This document shows, one piece after another, positions 16,750 to 26,475 of a stretch of 64,000 nucleotides of DNA. Below the pieces are notes generated by a model. It did no database searches, had not been told where the DNA came from, and saw only the letters and a program-made list of their open reading frames with translations. The DNA lies in NCBI RefSeq assembly GCF_004293625.1, contig NZ_CP033040.1, forward strand, positions 2,046,001 through 2,110,000, written 5' to 3'. Each line of letters starts with the position of its first letter. Position 1 is the stretch's first letter. This DNA is from Thiomicrorhabdus indica (lineage in GTDB: Bacteria > Pseudomonadota > Gammaproteobacteria > Thiomicrospirales > Thiomicrospiraceae). Both the position numbers and the translations under genes were made by a program.

Positions 16750-17232
16750 ATTTATATCCACCTTCAGCTTTCTTCCACCAGTTATTTCAAAACCATTGCC
16801 CTGATAAAAAGCCAATGTTCTATCAAATGCTGGTAGCGGTGGTGTTGTTACCTCAATTCTCTGCCAGCCTTTTTCTTTGGCGAATTTCATAACTTCATTC
16901 AATAGCATTTGACCTACGCACTTTGAACGCCAGGTTTTCGTTACATATAGTTCAGGCATTGTTCCATAAGCACCTTCTGAATACAGTGCATAGCTTTCAT
17001 ATAATGAGACAAACCCAATGACGTTATTTGTTGCTGCTTCTCTTGCAACAAATACCCAATATTTTCCATCAGATATTAGGCTTGCAGCTCTTGCCTCTGT
17101 TTCTTCACGATTATAATTGAAAACATTGATACCTATTTTTTCCATTATTTCATTAAGAAGCTCACCAACCAAAACGGATAGAAATTGGTATTCGGTTTCT
17201 TGGATTGGCCCAATTTGTATATTTAGTGACAT
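16744..17232 (-). CDS. GNAT-family N-acetyltransferase
   Basis: 162 residues with the GNAT fold. The acetyl-CoA-binding region is the stretch around LYVTKTWRSKCVGQMLLNEV (about 97-116), with the later GNGFEITGG strand. The substrate is unknown; cassette-borne GNATs include antibiotic- and toxin-modifying enzymes. It starts 6 bp after the upstream C39-like gene and its stop codon lies in an integron-type core sequence, so both genes may have arrived as one cassette. Confidence 0.82.
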   Translation of the reverse strand: MSLNIQIGPIQETEYQFLSVLVGELLNEIMEKIGINVFNYNREETEARAASLISDGKYWVFVAREAATNNVIGFVSLYESYALYSEGAYGTMPELYVTKTWRSKCVGQMLLNEVMKFAKEKGWQRIEVTTPPLPAFDRTLAFYQGNGFEITGGRKLKVDINA

Positions 17233-17237
17233 GAATT

Positions 17238-17648
17238 TCAGACCTTTACCTCAATAAACCACTTTGGCTTTATTCGACCAAAATCTGTTCTTTTGTTTGT
17301 TTTTAACGATTTTTTTGAATCTAAGATGTATGACTCACTTTCTTCTCTAACAAAAACTACCCAATGCCAATAAGCCTTGCCTTTTTCCATGTGCCATTTA
17401 GTGGATAATAAGGCCACATCAGGAACTGATTCCCAAGTATCAAATGCCGATTCAATATTTGCGGCTTCTATGCCGAGCTTTGCCAGCAAATTACGGATGT
17501 AGATTGTTTCCGACCAAAGCTTACTATCATCAGCATAAATTCCGATGCTGTTTGCGATTTTCTTTGTTTCTGAATAAGTCATCCCAGCTATCGCTGCTGC
17601 ACTTGCAATAGCGCAACCGGTTATTTCTTCTTGTATAACTGGTTTCAT
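17238..17648 (-). CDS. C39-like cysteine peptidase fold, putative
   Basis: 136 residues from the ATG at 17648, preceded by AGAGAAA. The fold is suggested by QEEITGCAIASAAAIAG (Cys 12 after a Gln/Glu pair), WHWVVFV (His 95) and YILDSKK (Asp 110), the Cys-His-Asp order of peptidase C39-like proteins. It lacks a transporter partner or signal peptide. A core sequence of integron type lies 10 bases upstream of the ATG. A second papain-like protein of this island (11795-12340) has the same Cys-His-Asp layout but is not obviously related in sequence. Confidence 0.55.
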   Translation of the reverse strand: MKPVIQEEITGCAIASAAAIAGMTYSETKKIANSIGIYADDSKLWSETIYIRNLLAKLGIEAANIESAFDTWESVPDVALLSTKWHMEKGKAYWHWVVFVREESESYILDSKKSLKTNKRTDFGRIKPKWFIEVKV

Positions 17649-17657
17649 TTTCTCTAT

Positions 17658-17664
17658 GCCTAAC
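17658..17664 (-). other. Integron-type core site upstream of the C39-like gene
   Basis: On the minus strand this reads TTGTTAGGC followed by ATAGAG and the gene, the way a cassette begins after its recombination point. Read with the site at 16743-16749 it would bound a 0.9-kb two-gene cassette. Confidence 0.4.
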
Positions 17665-17666
17665 AA

Positions 17667-18023
17667 TTATTATACATCCTAATATTACTTACATTTCATG
17701 TGTAAATCATTGTATTTGTCGCCGCTTTATATAACTATTTCGTATTTTAATATACAGTAAACTACTGATTTTTAAGTTATAAAAATATACCAGCACTTTT
17801 TTATGCTGCATAAACTATAGCTCCTAAATCTAGATTTTAAGGCTTAGTTAAAATAATAGCCTTAAAATCATCCAGTAAGAAAAATAAGAACGACTGATTA
17901 ATTAGTTTTGGTAAATTGCAAGAACGGACTAGTCATTTGATTCATGTGATAATTTTCATTTCTTCTCAATGCTCAATTTATGAATCTATAAATATCAATC
18001 TTCAATCTCTTGACTGCCTTCAT
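17667..18023. other. AT-rich intergenic region with one hairpin
   Basis: No coding frame can be supported here. The only clear structure is TTTTAAGGC pairing with GCCTTAAAA (17835-17843 with 17859-17867), a possible bidirectional terminator. The stretch lies downstream of the P4-type integrase gene (minus strand) and upstream of the cassette-like pair. Confidence 0.5.
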
Positions 18024-19346
18024 TCATTGACAAATAACAATTTCATCGAGACGATCACACCATTTTTGCAGCCATTCCTTGGCTTCTTCTTCATAGTGAT
18101 GTAAATCGTAAGTACCTTCGATACCTTTTTTCGAGTGCCCTAAAATAGCTTCACTTACTTCTCTAGGACAGCGAAGCTTTGCCAGCTGAGTTCGAACTGT
18201 CCGTCGCAGGTCATGAGGCGTCCAAGAGTCAATATCTGGATGATCGTTATTTTTTCTGGAATAGTACAGTTGCTGAGTCAGCTGTTTTTGATCAAGCGGT
18301 CGGTCCGTTAAATTTCCACTTCTATTTTTTGCCCTGAATACATACTTTCCAGATACGTGAATATCTGCCAAGAATTTAATCGCCTGCACAGAGAGCTGAA
18401 CATACCGGGAGGCACCGGTCTTTGTCTCTTTTAGAAAAATAGTTCCTTCTTTCAAATTTACATCCGACCACTGAACAACACATACCTCACCTGTACGCAT
18501 CCCAGTTAGTAAGGTAAATTTCAGTACATCTTTAACCGTTGGGGATAAAAACTGAGTCGTTGGCAACCATTGCCATAGCTTTTGCAATTCGAGTTCAGTT
18601 AGCACCCTTTGACGCTTGCCATTTGAAATTTTGACACCAGAATCTTTGATTCTAGTTTTAATCTCCGGACAAGGGTTTTGAAAGTTAGGCGGTAATCGAT
18701 CATTCGAAATCGCAAAACGATAAGCAAGATTCAATTCTCGTAAAACATTACCTGCCTGAACATTTGCTCCTCTGGCAATAATCTGATCAACCATAACCTT
18801 TACTTCAATTAATGGTGTTTCAGATACAGGCTTATCGCCCAACACTCGAACGACATCTCCATATAGCGTCCGTCTGACTTCTTTCTGGCCTTTCTCTTTA
18901 CGGCTACCGAGAATAATTTTTCGATTTCCTTTTCGATCAGGCTCAGAGTAACGATCTTCAACTTTTTCAGTAAGGTACAAGTCAACCATCGCCTTAAAGG
19001 TAAAGCCCAGCTTCTCAGAGGCAAGCCTTGCTTCTAACTCCGCTGCTTTAAGTCTAGACTCTTGATCTATCAAATACTGCTGAGGGTCGTAACCACTTGC
19101 TCTAAGCGCTTTAAATTCTTGCAGCTTTGTACGAGCATCCGCGAGACCAATTTCGGGGTATACTCCCAACATAATCTGCTTCATTTTGCCTTCAAAGTTT
19201 TTATACCTATAAATAAATGAAGTCGCTCGAGATGTCTTTTTAACCCTTAAACCGGTGTTATCACCAATGTCGGTAAGGACATCACCGCTTTTCATTTTGG
19301 TAACAGCAATCGCAGTGATAGGTTTTTTGGTAGAATTAGCAGCCAA
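18024..19346 (-). CDS. P4-type tyrosine integrase (DUF4102 plus catalytic domain)
   Basis: 440 residues: an N-terminal DUF4102 arm-binding domain (to about 95, with KQIMLGVYPEIGLADAR), a SAM-like region, and a phage-integrase catalytic domain with Arg in GMRTGEVC, the HDLRRT box, GHSKKGIEGTYD and the Tyr near LHHY. These integrases usually insert genomic islands. The frame begins with TTG at 19346, with GAGGG a short way upstream. It sits at the border to core mutS and next to four 12-bp tandem repeats, so it probably marks the island's right end. Confidence 0.9.
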   Translation of the reverse strand: MAANSTKKPITAIAVTKMKSGDVLTDIGDNTGLRVKKTSRATSFIYRYKNFEGKMKQIMLGVYPEIGLADARTKLQEFKALRASGYDPQQYLIDQESRLKAAELEARLASEKLGFTFKAMVDLYLTEKVEDRYSEPDRKGNRKIILGSRKEKGQKEVRRTLYGDVVRVLGDKPVSETPLIEVKVMVDQIIARGANVQAGNVLRELNLAYRFAISNDRLPPNFQNPCPEIKTRIKDSGVKISNGKRQRVLTELELQKLWQWLPTTQFLSPTVKDVLKFTLLTGMRTGEVCVVQWSDVNLKEGTIFLKETKTGASRYVQLSVQAIKFLADIHVSGKYVFRAKNRSGNLTDRPLDQKQLTQQLYYSRKNNDHPDIDSWTPHDLRRTVRTQLAKLRCPREVSEAILGHSKKGIEGTYDLHHYEEEAKEWLQKWCDRLDEIVICQ

Positions 19347-19436
19347 TTTTGATGCCCTCTAGAATAAAAGCTTTCAAATAAATAAGTTCTGATAGCGTCA
19401 ATGGATAACGTTTTTACATAAATCATTATACGATAT

Positions 19437-19484
19437 TGTTACGCCAACTGTTACGCCAACTGTTACGCCAACAGTTACGCCAAA
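19437..19484. repeat. Four tandem 12-bp repeats beside the integrase
   Basis: TGTTACGCCAAC occurs three times in a row (19437-19472), followed by a fourth copy, AGTTACGCCAAA. They lie about 90 bp upstream of the integrase start. They may be arm-type integrase sites, part of the attachment site, or a promoter operator. Confidence 0.85.
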
Positions 19485-19574
19485 TAGCTGAATTTTATGA
19501 TTTTTGGTGGAACCTTATGAAACTAACTGGATGTTTATATATAAACAAATAATAACAAAATCAACAAGTTACAT

Positions 19575-22187
19575 ATGAAGAATACCGAAAAATCAAGCAC
19601 TAAGAAAACACAGCATACTCCAATGATGCAACAGTATTTAAAGATTAAAGCAGACCACCCTAATCGCTTGCTGTTTTATCGGATGGGAGATTTCTATGAG
19701 TTGTTTTACGAAGATGCACAAAAAGCAGCTGAGCTTTTGGATATCACCTTAACCGCTCGTGGCAAATCAAATGGCGCGCCAATTCCGATGGCCGGCATCC
19801 CACATCATTCTGCTGAAGGTTATTTGGCAAAACTCGCCAAGATGGGCGAATCGGTTGCAATATGCGAGCAAGTTGGTGACCCTGCTAATTCCAAAGGGCC
19901 GGTAGAACGTAAAGTTGTGCGTGTCATTACACCCGGCACACTGGTAGAAGAGGCATTGCTTGAAGAAAAAAGCGACAGTTTATTGGTGGCAATCAGTCAT
20001 GGAAAAACTGGGTTTGGCCTCGCCTTTTTGGATGTTGCCAGTGGCCGTTTTGAAACCACTCAACTGAAATCTGAAACGCAATTGGTTGCTGAAGTCGAAA
20101 GGTTGAAACCGGCAGAACTTTTAATACCGCAGCTCGACAACCTCACAGAAAGCTTTCCCGAAGTACTCTTGCTACACAAAAACGCCGTGCAATACCCTGC
20201 TTGGCATTTTGAACCTCAAGCCGCACGACAGCTTTTACTTCAACATTTTGGTACTCAAGATCTAATCGCTTATGGCTGTGAACAAACACCCCTAAGCACT
20301 TCTGCTTGTGGCGCAATTTTGCACTATGCCCAAGGCATGCTTCAAGACAACCTGAATCACATTCACAGCCTTCACAGCTACCAACTGGATGATAGCTTAG
20401 TCTTAGATGCCATTAGTCGTCGTAATTTAGAAATAGATACCAACCTAAGCGGCGGTACTCACGCCACTTTAGCTTGGATTCTCGATAAAACCTCAACCGC
20501 TATGGGTTCAAGATTGCTAAAACGCTGGCTGAACCAGCCTTTACGCAATCAAGACATTCTAAACTTGCGATTGAATGCAATTGAAAGCTTAATCCATCAA
20601 CAAAGTTTTGATGAGTTCAAGATTCAATTAAAAAACATTGGTGACATGGAACGTATTTTGAGCCGCGTTGCCATGTACACCGCAAGACCTCGTGATTTAC
20701 TTCAGCTTGGACGCGGTTTAAACAGTCTTCCTCAGATTCAAACACAACTCGGTGAGCACTCAGATCCTCGCCTGTTAGAAATTGCTAAAGCCATTCGTGA
20801 ATTCCCGATACTTGCGAAACAACTGGAGCAAGCGATTGAGGAAAACCCACCAGTATTAATTCGTGACGGTGGCGTTCTAAAAGCCGGCTTTGACCCCGAA
20901 CTGGATGAGTTACGTAACTTAAAACAACAAGCCGGCGACTTCCTGCTACAAATGGAAGCACGAGAAAAAGAACGAACCGGCATTTCGACGCTAAAAGTTG
21001 GCTTTAATAAAGTACACGGCTACTACATTGAAGTCAGTAAACTTCAATCCGACAAAGTTCCGGCAGATTACGTACGTCGCCAAACCCTAAAAGGCCAAGA
21101 GCGCTACATCACGCCCGAGTTAAAAGCTTTTGAAGACAAAATCCTAAGTGCAGGCGAAAAAGCCCTTGCGCGAGAAAAATGGTTATATCAACGATTGCTT
21201 GAGACACTCAATGAGTCATTGACTGAGCTGCAAATCAGCGCTCGTCATTTAGCAGAGCTAGACGTTCTTTTAAATCTGGCAAAACAATCGATTGAATTAA
21301 ATCTATGCCGCCCTATTTTATCTCAAGAACCTAGCATTGATATTGAACAAGGTCGTCATTTAACCGTTGAAGCCCTTAGTGACCAAGCGTTTATCGCCAA
21401 TGACAGCCAGTTTGATGACAAAAGTCGCTTACAAATCATCACAGGCCCTAATATGGGCGGTAAAAGCACCTATATGCGCCAAACAGCTTTGATTGTGTTA
21501 CTGGCGCATATTGGCAGTTTTGTCCCAGCACAATCCGCAACCATTGGTCCAATTGATCGAATTTTTACTCGAATTGGCGCCTCGGATGACCTAACCTCCG
21601 GCCGGTCAACTTTTATGGTGGAAATGACAGAGACCGCAAACATCTTGCATCATGCTTCCGATCAGTCTTTGATTTTAATGGATGAAGTTGGCCGAGGCAC
21701 TTCAACATTTGACGGTCTAGCTTTAGCTTGGGCAATTGCTGAACAGATGGCAACACAGATTAATGGGTTTTGTCTATTTGCCACGCACTATTTTGAATTA
21801 ACAAGCCTGAGTGATCAATTTGACAATACAGTAAACAAACATCTTGATGCGATAGAACACCAAGACAAAATCGTATTTTTGCATCAAATCCAAGACGGCC
21901 CTGCCTCACAAAGTTATGGTCTACAAGTGGCATCGCTTGCCGGGGTTCCAAAAGATGTCATTCAGACGGCTAAGAAACGACTGCACGACCTAGAAGAGCA
22001 AAGCGTATCAAACCAAACAACTCAAGAAAAGGCGGTGCAACAATTTGATTTATTTCAAATGGCACCAGACCCTGAATGTGATAGTTTGAAACAATTGAAA
22101 ACCGAACTACAAAGTATCACCCCCGATGAACTGACACCTAAACAAGCACTTGATTTGCTCTACGAATTAAAAAAAATCGTACAATAA
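19575..22187 (+). CDS. mutS: DNA mismatch repair protein MutS
   Basis: 870 residues, the usual bacterial length. The mismatch-reading Phe-x-Glu is in GDFYELFY (about residue 37-44). The ATPase domain has Walker [10 protein letters not shown] (about 623-631) and Walker [12 protein letters not shown] (about 697-707). The C-terminal helix-turn-helix region with [13 protein letters not shown] is present. It recognises mispairs and recruits MutL. It is the first core gene after the island, and it carries one 9-bp version of the repeated palindrome (21598-21606) inside the ATPase domain. Confidence 0.98.
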   Translation: MKNTEKSSTKKTQHTPMMQQYLKIKADHPNRLLFYRMGDFYELFYEDAQKAAELLDITLTARGKSNGAPIPMAGIPHHSAEGYLAKLAKMGESVAICEQVGDPANSKGPVERKVVRVITPGTLVEEALLEEKSDSLLVAISHGKTGFGLAFLDVASGRFETTQLKSETQLVAEVERLKPAELLIPQLDNLTESFPEVLLLHKNAVQYPAWHFEPQAARQLLLQHFGTQDLIAYGCEQTPLSTSACGAILHYAQGMLQDNLNHIHSLHSYQLDDSLVLDAISRRNLEIDTNLSGGTHATLAWILDKTSTAMGSRLLKRWLNQPLRNQDILNLRLNAIESLIHQQSFDEFKIQLKNIGDMERILSRVAMYTARPRDLLQLGRGLNSLPQIQTQLGEHSDPRLLEIAKAIREFPILAKQLEQAIEENPPVLIRDGGVLKAGFDPELDELRNLKQQAGDFLLQMEAREKERTGISTLKVGFNKVHGYYIEVSKLQSDKVPADYVRRQTLKGQERYITPELKAFEDKILSAGEKALAREKWLYQRLLETLNESLTELQISARHLAELDVLLNLAKQSIELNLCRPILSQEPSIDIEQGRHLTVEALSDQAFIANDSQFDDKSRLQIITGPNMGGKSTYMRQTALIVLLAHIGSFVPAQSATIGPIDRIFTRIGASDDLTSGRSTFMVEMTETANILHHASDQSLILMDEVGRGTSTFDGLALAWAIAEQMATQINGFCLFATHYFELTSLSDQFDNTVNKHLDAIEHQDKIVFLHQIQDGPASQSYGLQVASLAGVPKDVIQTAKKRLHDLEEQSVSNQTTQEKAVQQFDLFQMAPDPECDSLKQLKTELQSITPDELTPKQALDLLYELKKIVQ

Positions 22188-22216
22188 ATCCAACCATATT
22201 AGAATGAGATGTCACT

Positions 22217-23134
22217 ATGCCGGCCGGTAAAAAACCACTTATTTTAACCATTCAAAATTCTCAAGAGTTTGAACAACTGGTTCAACTATCGAAAAAATCA
22301 CCTGTATTTTTACTCGGTTGGCAAAACGACTGTCCAGAGTCCATCGAAGCCAAATATATTTGGGAAAACTTTGCTCAGGACGAAAAATATCACCATAAAT
22401 TCGTGTTGGCAAAAGTCAATGTTTCACACTCTATCGAATTAGCAAAACGACTTGGTCTAACAAATACGCCAAAAATCAAAGTCATAGAAAACCAACATCA
22501 AATTGCCGAATTACAAGGCCACTACAGTCATGACGAATATCTGGAATTTTTAGAAAACCATATTCAGGGTGATGCAGAAAGACAACTACTCACTCAAGCT
22601 AAAGCCCTTAAGAAGAATGGTCAGCACGACAAAGCAATAGAAGTCTTAACGAAATTTATTGACGAACACAGCAAGCAAGAACTTGCATCATTAAAATTCG
22701 AGAGAATCGAGTGCCACCTGAACCTTGGTGAACTTGGTCAAGCCAACCATTTCTTCGAACAACTTTCTGTCATTTCGCGAACGCTTCCTAAAGCAAAATA
22801 CCTTGAAGCCCTTCTCTACTTTTACAAACAACACTTTCTATCGGAAAGCTCTGAAGAATCAAAAGAAGCGTTTAGTTTTTTTGAGGCTGAAGAAATTCCT
22901 CATCCCCTTCAGCAAGCGATTCTAGAAATACCGATTCCTTTTCTCAATGGTCAAATAAACAAGGCAATGATCAATCTGCTCGACATCATTTCCCAGTGCC
23001 AAGCAAATCACCATTGGCACCAAACTCATGACTACTTAGAAACTGCCTCCAAACACGCTTTAAACCTAATTAGCCTACCCTCAGCCGAACTGGCAAAACA
23101 GTACCGGCGTAAAATAAAACAGCTCCTTCATTAA
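22217..23134 (+). CDS. CnoX/YbbN-like thioredoxin-fold and TPR protein
   Basis: 305 residues: thioredoxin fold (about 8-115), then TPR-like helices. The active-site position reads WQNDCPES, so only one Cys remains of CxxC. E. coli CnoX (YbbN) also has an atypical site and works as a holdase partner of chaperonins under hypochlorous stress; that role here is inference. The start codon is followed at once by the 9-bp palindrome core CCGGCCGGT, giving the N-terminus MPAGKK. A paralogue lies 104 bp downstream. Confidence 0.72.
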   Translation: MPAGKKPLILTIQNSQEFEQLVQLSKKSPVFLLGWQNDCPESIEAKYIWENFAQDEKYHHKFVLAKVNVSHSIELAKRLGLTNTPKIKVIENQHQIAELQGHYSHDEYLEFLENHIQGDAERQLLTQAKALKKNGQHDKAIEVLTKFIDEHSKQELASLKFERIECHLNLGELGQANHFFEQLSVISRTLPKAKYLEALLYFYKQHFLSESSEESKEAFSFFEAEEIPHPLQQAILEIPIPFLNGQINKAMINLLDIISQCQANHHWHQTHDYLETASKHALNLISLPSAELAKQYRRKIKQLLH

Positions 23135-23238
23135 CTTTCACGTCCAATCACGTAAAATACCCACAATTAATTTCTAAGCCGTGGACGATCGTTGTTAGCG
23201 AATTCACGGTCACACTAAAAACTCAAAAGGATTTTTAT

Positions 23239-24129
23239 ATGTCAGAAGCCATGATTGCAGATATTGATGATATCAACTTTCAAGCCCTTGTCGTTGAGGC
23301 CTCAATTCGAATTCCAGTTCTAGTGATTTTCTGGCACCCTAGCAACCCTGAATCTCAAGAAAATGTCGAGCTATGGATGTCACTGGCAGAAAAATATTCA
23401 GGCAAATTTATTGTTGGCAAACTCAATATCGAAGATCAAGTCATGTTGGCCTCGCAGTTTAGTGTCGATGACAACTCTCTGCCTTATGCAAAACTGATTC
23501 GTAACGGCGCTGCTCATGGCATTATCAACGAAACCATGACAGAGGAGTTGTGTGAAAAGTTTATCCAACCTCATATTGACAACGAAATTGATACCCTAAG
23601 AGACGTTGCTAAACAACTCATTCAACAAGGGGATTACGATAAAGCCTTTGACGCACTGAAAGAAGCGAATCGTCTTGAGCCTGAAAACTACAATATCTTG
23701 TTTGATATGATTGATTACTATCTCAAAATGGGCAAACCTGAAAACGCGCGAGAAATTTTTGATGGTTTAGGTGAACACATCCAACAATCGGTGCATGGGA
23801 AACAGATTGCTGCCGTGTTCTATTTTTCTGAACTGGCAAATCAAGGCCCAGACATCCAAACCGTTCAAAAAACACTGCAAGAAAAAGGTGTGCAATCCTC
23901 GGAAGGTTTAGAAGCCTTATTCCAACTCTCCTCAATCCTAATTTTGCATGGTCAAGAAGATGCCGGTGCGGAAGCACTCACAAAAATCTTACAAATTTCA
24001 CAAACCGTTCCGAATGACATTAAACCTAAAGCGGCTGAATCTTTCCGAAAGCTCATTGCTATTTTTGAACTTAAAGCCCCTGAAAAAGCACCTGATTACC
24101 GTCGACAAATGCAAAATCTTCTATTCTAA
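23239..24129 (+). CDS. CnoX/YbbN-like thioredoxin-fold and TPR protein, second paralogue
   Basis: 296 residues with the same plan as the preceding gene: thioredoxin fold (about 10-115) and TPR-like repeats (GDYDKAFDALKEANRLEPEN). The active-site position reads WHPSNPES and holds no Cys, so it cannot be a redox enzyme at that site. A good ribosome site (AAAAGGA) precedes the start. A chaperone or co-chaperone role is the likeliest guess. The gap before it suggests its own promoter. Confidence 0.75.
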   Translation: MSEAMIADIDDINFQALVVEASIRIPVLVIFWHPSNPESQENVELWMSLAEKYSGKFIVGKLNIEDQVMLASQFSVDDNSLPYAKLIRNGAAHGIINETMTEELCEKFIQPHIDNEIDTLRDVAKQLIQQGDYDKAFDALKEANRLEPENYNILFDMIDYYLKMGKPENAREIFDGLGEHIQQSVHGKQIAAVFYFSELANQGPDIQTVQKTLQEKGVQSSEGLEALFQLSSILILHGQEDAGAEALTKILQISQTVPNDIKPKAAESFRKLIAIFELKAPEKAPDYRRQMQNLLF

Positions 24130-24176
24130 AAAAACGTTATGATCAAAGCCCAAAATAATAACCAAGGAAGAAAAGC

Positions 24177-25046
24177 ATGACCATTAATCACACTGAAGCT
24201 AGCGAACTGAACGCAGAGAACTTGCATCATGTCATGGGATTAGGCATTGCAGGTAACTTCGCTGGCCATTTAGAACAAGCAGGCGAAACACCTGATTTTG
24301 TCGAGGTCGAATGTGAATCTGACATCGCGCCCAAAGGATTGTTCCCGTATTTTATACCTGAACAACACGCCCAAATTGGTGTCTATCCATTTTCAGCTTC
24401 ACAAATCAAATACCCTGAAAACTTGCAAAACGATGCACACTTACAAGCAGAACCCGAGGTCTGCGTTTTGTTTGATATGAAATACGAATTTGGAAAAGTT
24501 GCTCGAATGCAACCGATTGCGTTTGCCGCTTTTAATGACTGCTCCATTCGCAAACCTGGAGCAAAAAAAATCAGCGAAAAGAAAAACTGGGGGCCAGAAA
24601 CCAAAGGGATTTCAAACCAGTTCTTACCTGTTAGCCATTTGGATCTGGGCAGTGAACTTGATGAATATCGGATTATTGCCTACTTCAAACGCGATGCAGA
24701 TTGGCAGCTATATGGCAACGACAGTCCGATTAGTAGCTATTCTTATTTCCATCAAAAACTGATGGATTGGATGCAAGACAAACTTAATCATCAAGCAGAC
24801 TTTGGCCCACTGGAAAACTTGAATCAATGGATTCACCAAGCAAACTTCCCAAAACAACTTTTAATTAGTTTGGGTGCAACCACTTACACAGAGCTGGGAG
24901 AGAACACTTTTCTGCAATCTGGTGATGAAATCGCTATTTTCGTTTATCATCAATCTATCACTAAAGCCACCATCGAAAACGGCATAGATACCCCTGAAAG
25001 TTTACCGGCCGGTAAAGTTTCAGTACTTAAGCAAAAGATTGTGTAA
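24177..25046 (+). CDS. DUF5718-like protein
   Basis: 289 residues, cytoplasmic by sequence. The start at 24177 has AAGGAAG. The segments GLGIAGNFAGHLEQAGE near the start and FDMKYEF with FNDCSIRK in the middle recall the DUF5718 family; I rely on memory for that. The middle part resembles the fumarylacetoacetate-hydrolase-like fold with acidic residues, but no activity can be claimed. It holds a full palindrome copy near its end (25004-25013), coding for LPAGK. Confidence 0.55.
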   Translation: MTINHTEASELNAENLHHVMGLGIAGNFAGHLEQAGETPDFVEVECESDIAPKGLFPYFIPEQHAQIGVYPFSASQIKYPENLQNDAHLQAEPEVCVLFDMKYEFGKVARMQPIAFAAFNDCSIRKPGAKKISEKKNWGPETKGISNQFLPVSHLDLGSELDEYRIIAYFKRDADWQLYGNDSPISSYSYFHQKLMDWMQDKLNHQADFGPLENLNQWIHQANFPKQLLISLGATTYTELGENTFLQSGDEIAIFVYHQSITKATIENGIDTPESLPAGKVSVLKQKIV

Positions 25047-25072
25047 CGAGAACTCAGCAAAGAAAACTAGAT

Positions 25073-25636
25073 ATGCAGCAAACTGACGAGAAAATCATTC
25101 AAACTGTCGACAAATGGCTTCAAGATGTCGTCATTGGATTAAACCTCTGTCCGTTTGCTCAGCACCCGTATCAACTTAAGCGTGTACATCTCACGGTAAG
25201 TCACGCCAACACGGAAAAAGCATTACTAGAAGATTTGGCCTCGCAAGCCTCTGAACTATTAACCATGCCGGTTTCAGAGCGTGAGACGACCGTTATTGTG
25301 GTCACAGACCTACTCGAAGAATTCTACGATTACAATCAATTTTTAGATCTAGCCGACTGGCTGTTGGAAGAAAATAATTGGCAAGAATCACTACAAATTG
25401 CCAGTTTTCATCCTGACTATCAATTTGCAGGTACAGCACCTCAAGATGCTCAAAACCTTACCAACCGCTCACCATTCCCATTGCTTCACTTAATTCGACA
25501 AGACAGCATCGAGACAGCGCTGCAACACTTCCCCACTTCTCCTGAGAGTATTTTTGAAACCAATATTGAAACGGTAGAAAACTTAACAGACCAAGAGAAA
25601 CGACAATTGTTCCCATTTCTCAAAAACGATTATTAG
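25073..25636 (+). CDS. DUF1415 family protein
   Basis: 187 residues matching the DUF1415 family of uncharacterised proteobacterial proteins. Diagnostic segments are GLNLCPFA near residue 24-31, IASFHPDYQFAGT and NRSPFPLLHLIR. The conserved Cys, His and Arg suggest a metal or cofactor site, but no function is established. It starts 26 bp after the DUF5718-like gene and is probably cotranscribed with it. Confidence 0.85.
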   Translation: MQQTDEKIIQTVDKWLQDVVIGLNLCPFAQHPYQLKRVHLTVSHANTEKALLEDLASQASELLTMPVSERETTVIVVTDLLEEFYDYNQFLDLADWLLEENNWQESLQIASFHPDYQFAGTAPQDAQNLTNRSPFPLLHLIRQDSIETALQHFPTSPESIFETNIETVENLTDQEKRQLFPFLKNDY

Positions 25637-25662
25637 TCACAGAAGATGAGTAGGCCTTTAGT

Positions 25663-26451
25663 TTAGAGATCTTCCAAAGCTGGAAATTTTGCTCGATAAG
25701 TGCTGACCTCACTCAGCATTTCCTGCAGATTAAGATCATATTCATAGACTGGCGATTGCTTAGCATCAAACACTAATTCACCTTTGGGACTAAAAAGCAT
25801 CGACCCGCCCGAATAGAGAACACCGTTGCCATCCGATCCGATTCGATTAACTCCCAAAACCCACATTTGGTTTTCAATCGCCCTTGCTTGCAATAAAACC
25901 TGCCAATGAATTTGACGACTTTGCGGCCAATTGGCAATAATCACAGCTATTTGCGATTGTTTTGCGACTTTTCGAAACAATTCAGGAAATCGTAAGTCAT
26001 AGCAAATAAACAGACTTGCCTGCAAATAATCAAACAGCGAAGCCAACACCGGCTTTTTTCCCGGCCGGTAAACTTTATGCTCATCCGCAAAACGAAACAT
26101 TTTTTGTTTTTGGTAATTTGCCTTCAACTCACCATTGGCATCAAACCACAATGCACAATTTTTAAATTCTTGATTTTGCTTTTGCGCAACTCCGGCAATA
26201 ATTTCCAGATGGTAATCCTTAGCCAATTGAGAAATATGGCAACTAATCTCACCATCAACCGCTTCTGCAAATTTCTCGGGTTGCATTGAAAAACCACTAG
26301 AAAAGAGTTCGGGCAAAACTACTAAACAAGAGCTCGACCTCACCTCTGTTAACCTCATTGCAAATCGCTTTGCAAATTGTTCAGTCAACCGCTGTAAACT
26401 GATCTGAGGCTCTTGCCAGCTAGGTTCAAATTGAAATATCACCAACTTCAT
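25663..26451 (-). CDS. Carbon-nitrogen hydrolase, omega-amidase type
   Basis: 262 residues of the nitrilase superfamily. The catalytic triad is visible: Glu in LPELFSSGF, Lys in YQKQKMF and Cys in FICYDLRFPELFR. The closest known type is the NIT2/YafV omega-amidase, which removes ammonia from alpha-ketoglutaramate and similar products of methionine salvage. It converges on the DUF1415 gene, and a palindrome core (26061-26069) lies within it. Confidence 0.85.
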   Translation of the reverse strand: MKLVIFQFEPSWQEPQISLQRLTEQFAKRFAMRLTEVRSSSCLVVLPELFSSGFSMQPEKFAEAVDGEISCHISQLAKDYHLEIIAGVAQKQNQEFKNCALWFDANGELKANYQKQKMFRFADEHKVYRPGKKPVLASLFDYLQASLFICYDLRFPELFRKVAKQSQIAVIIANWPQSRQIHWQVLLQARAIENQMWVLGVNRIGSDGNGVLYSGGSMLFSPKGELVFDAKQSPVYEYDLNLQEMLSEVSTYRAKFPALEDL

Positions 26452-26475
26452 AACGACTTATATCCTATGTTCTAT

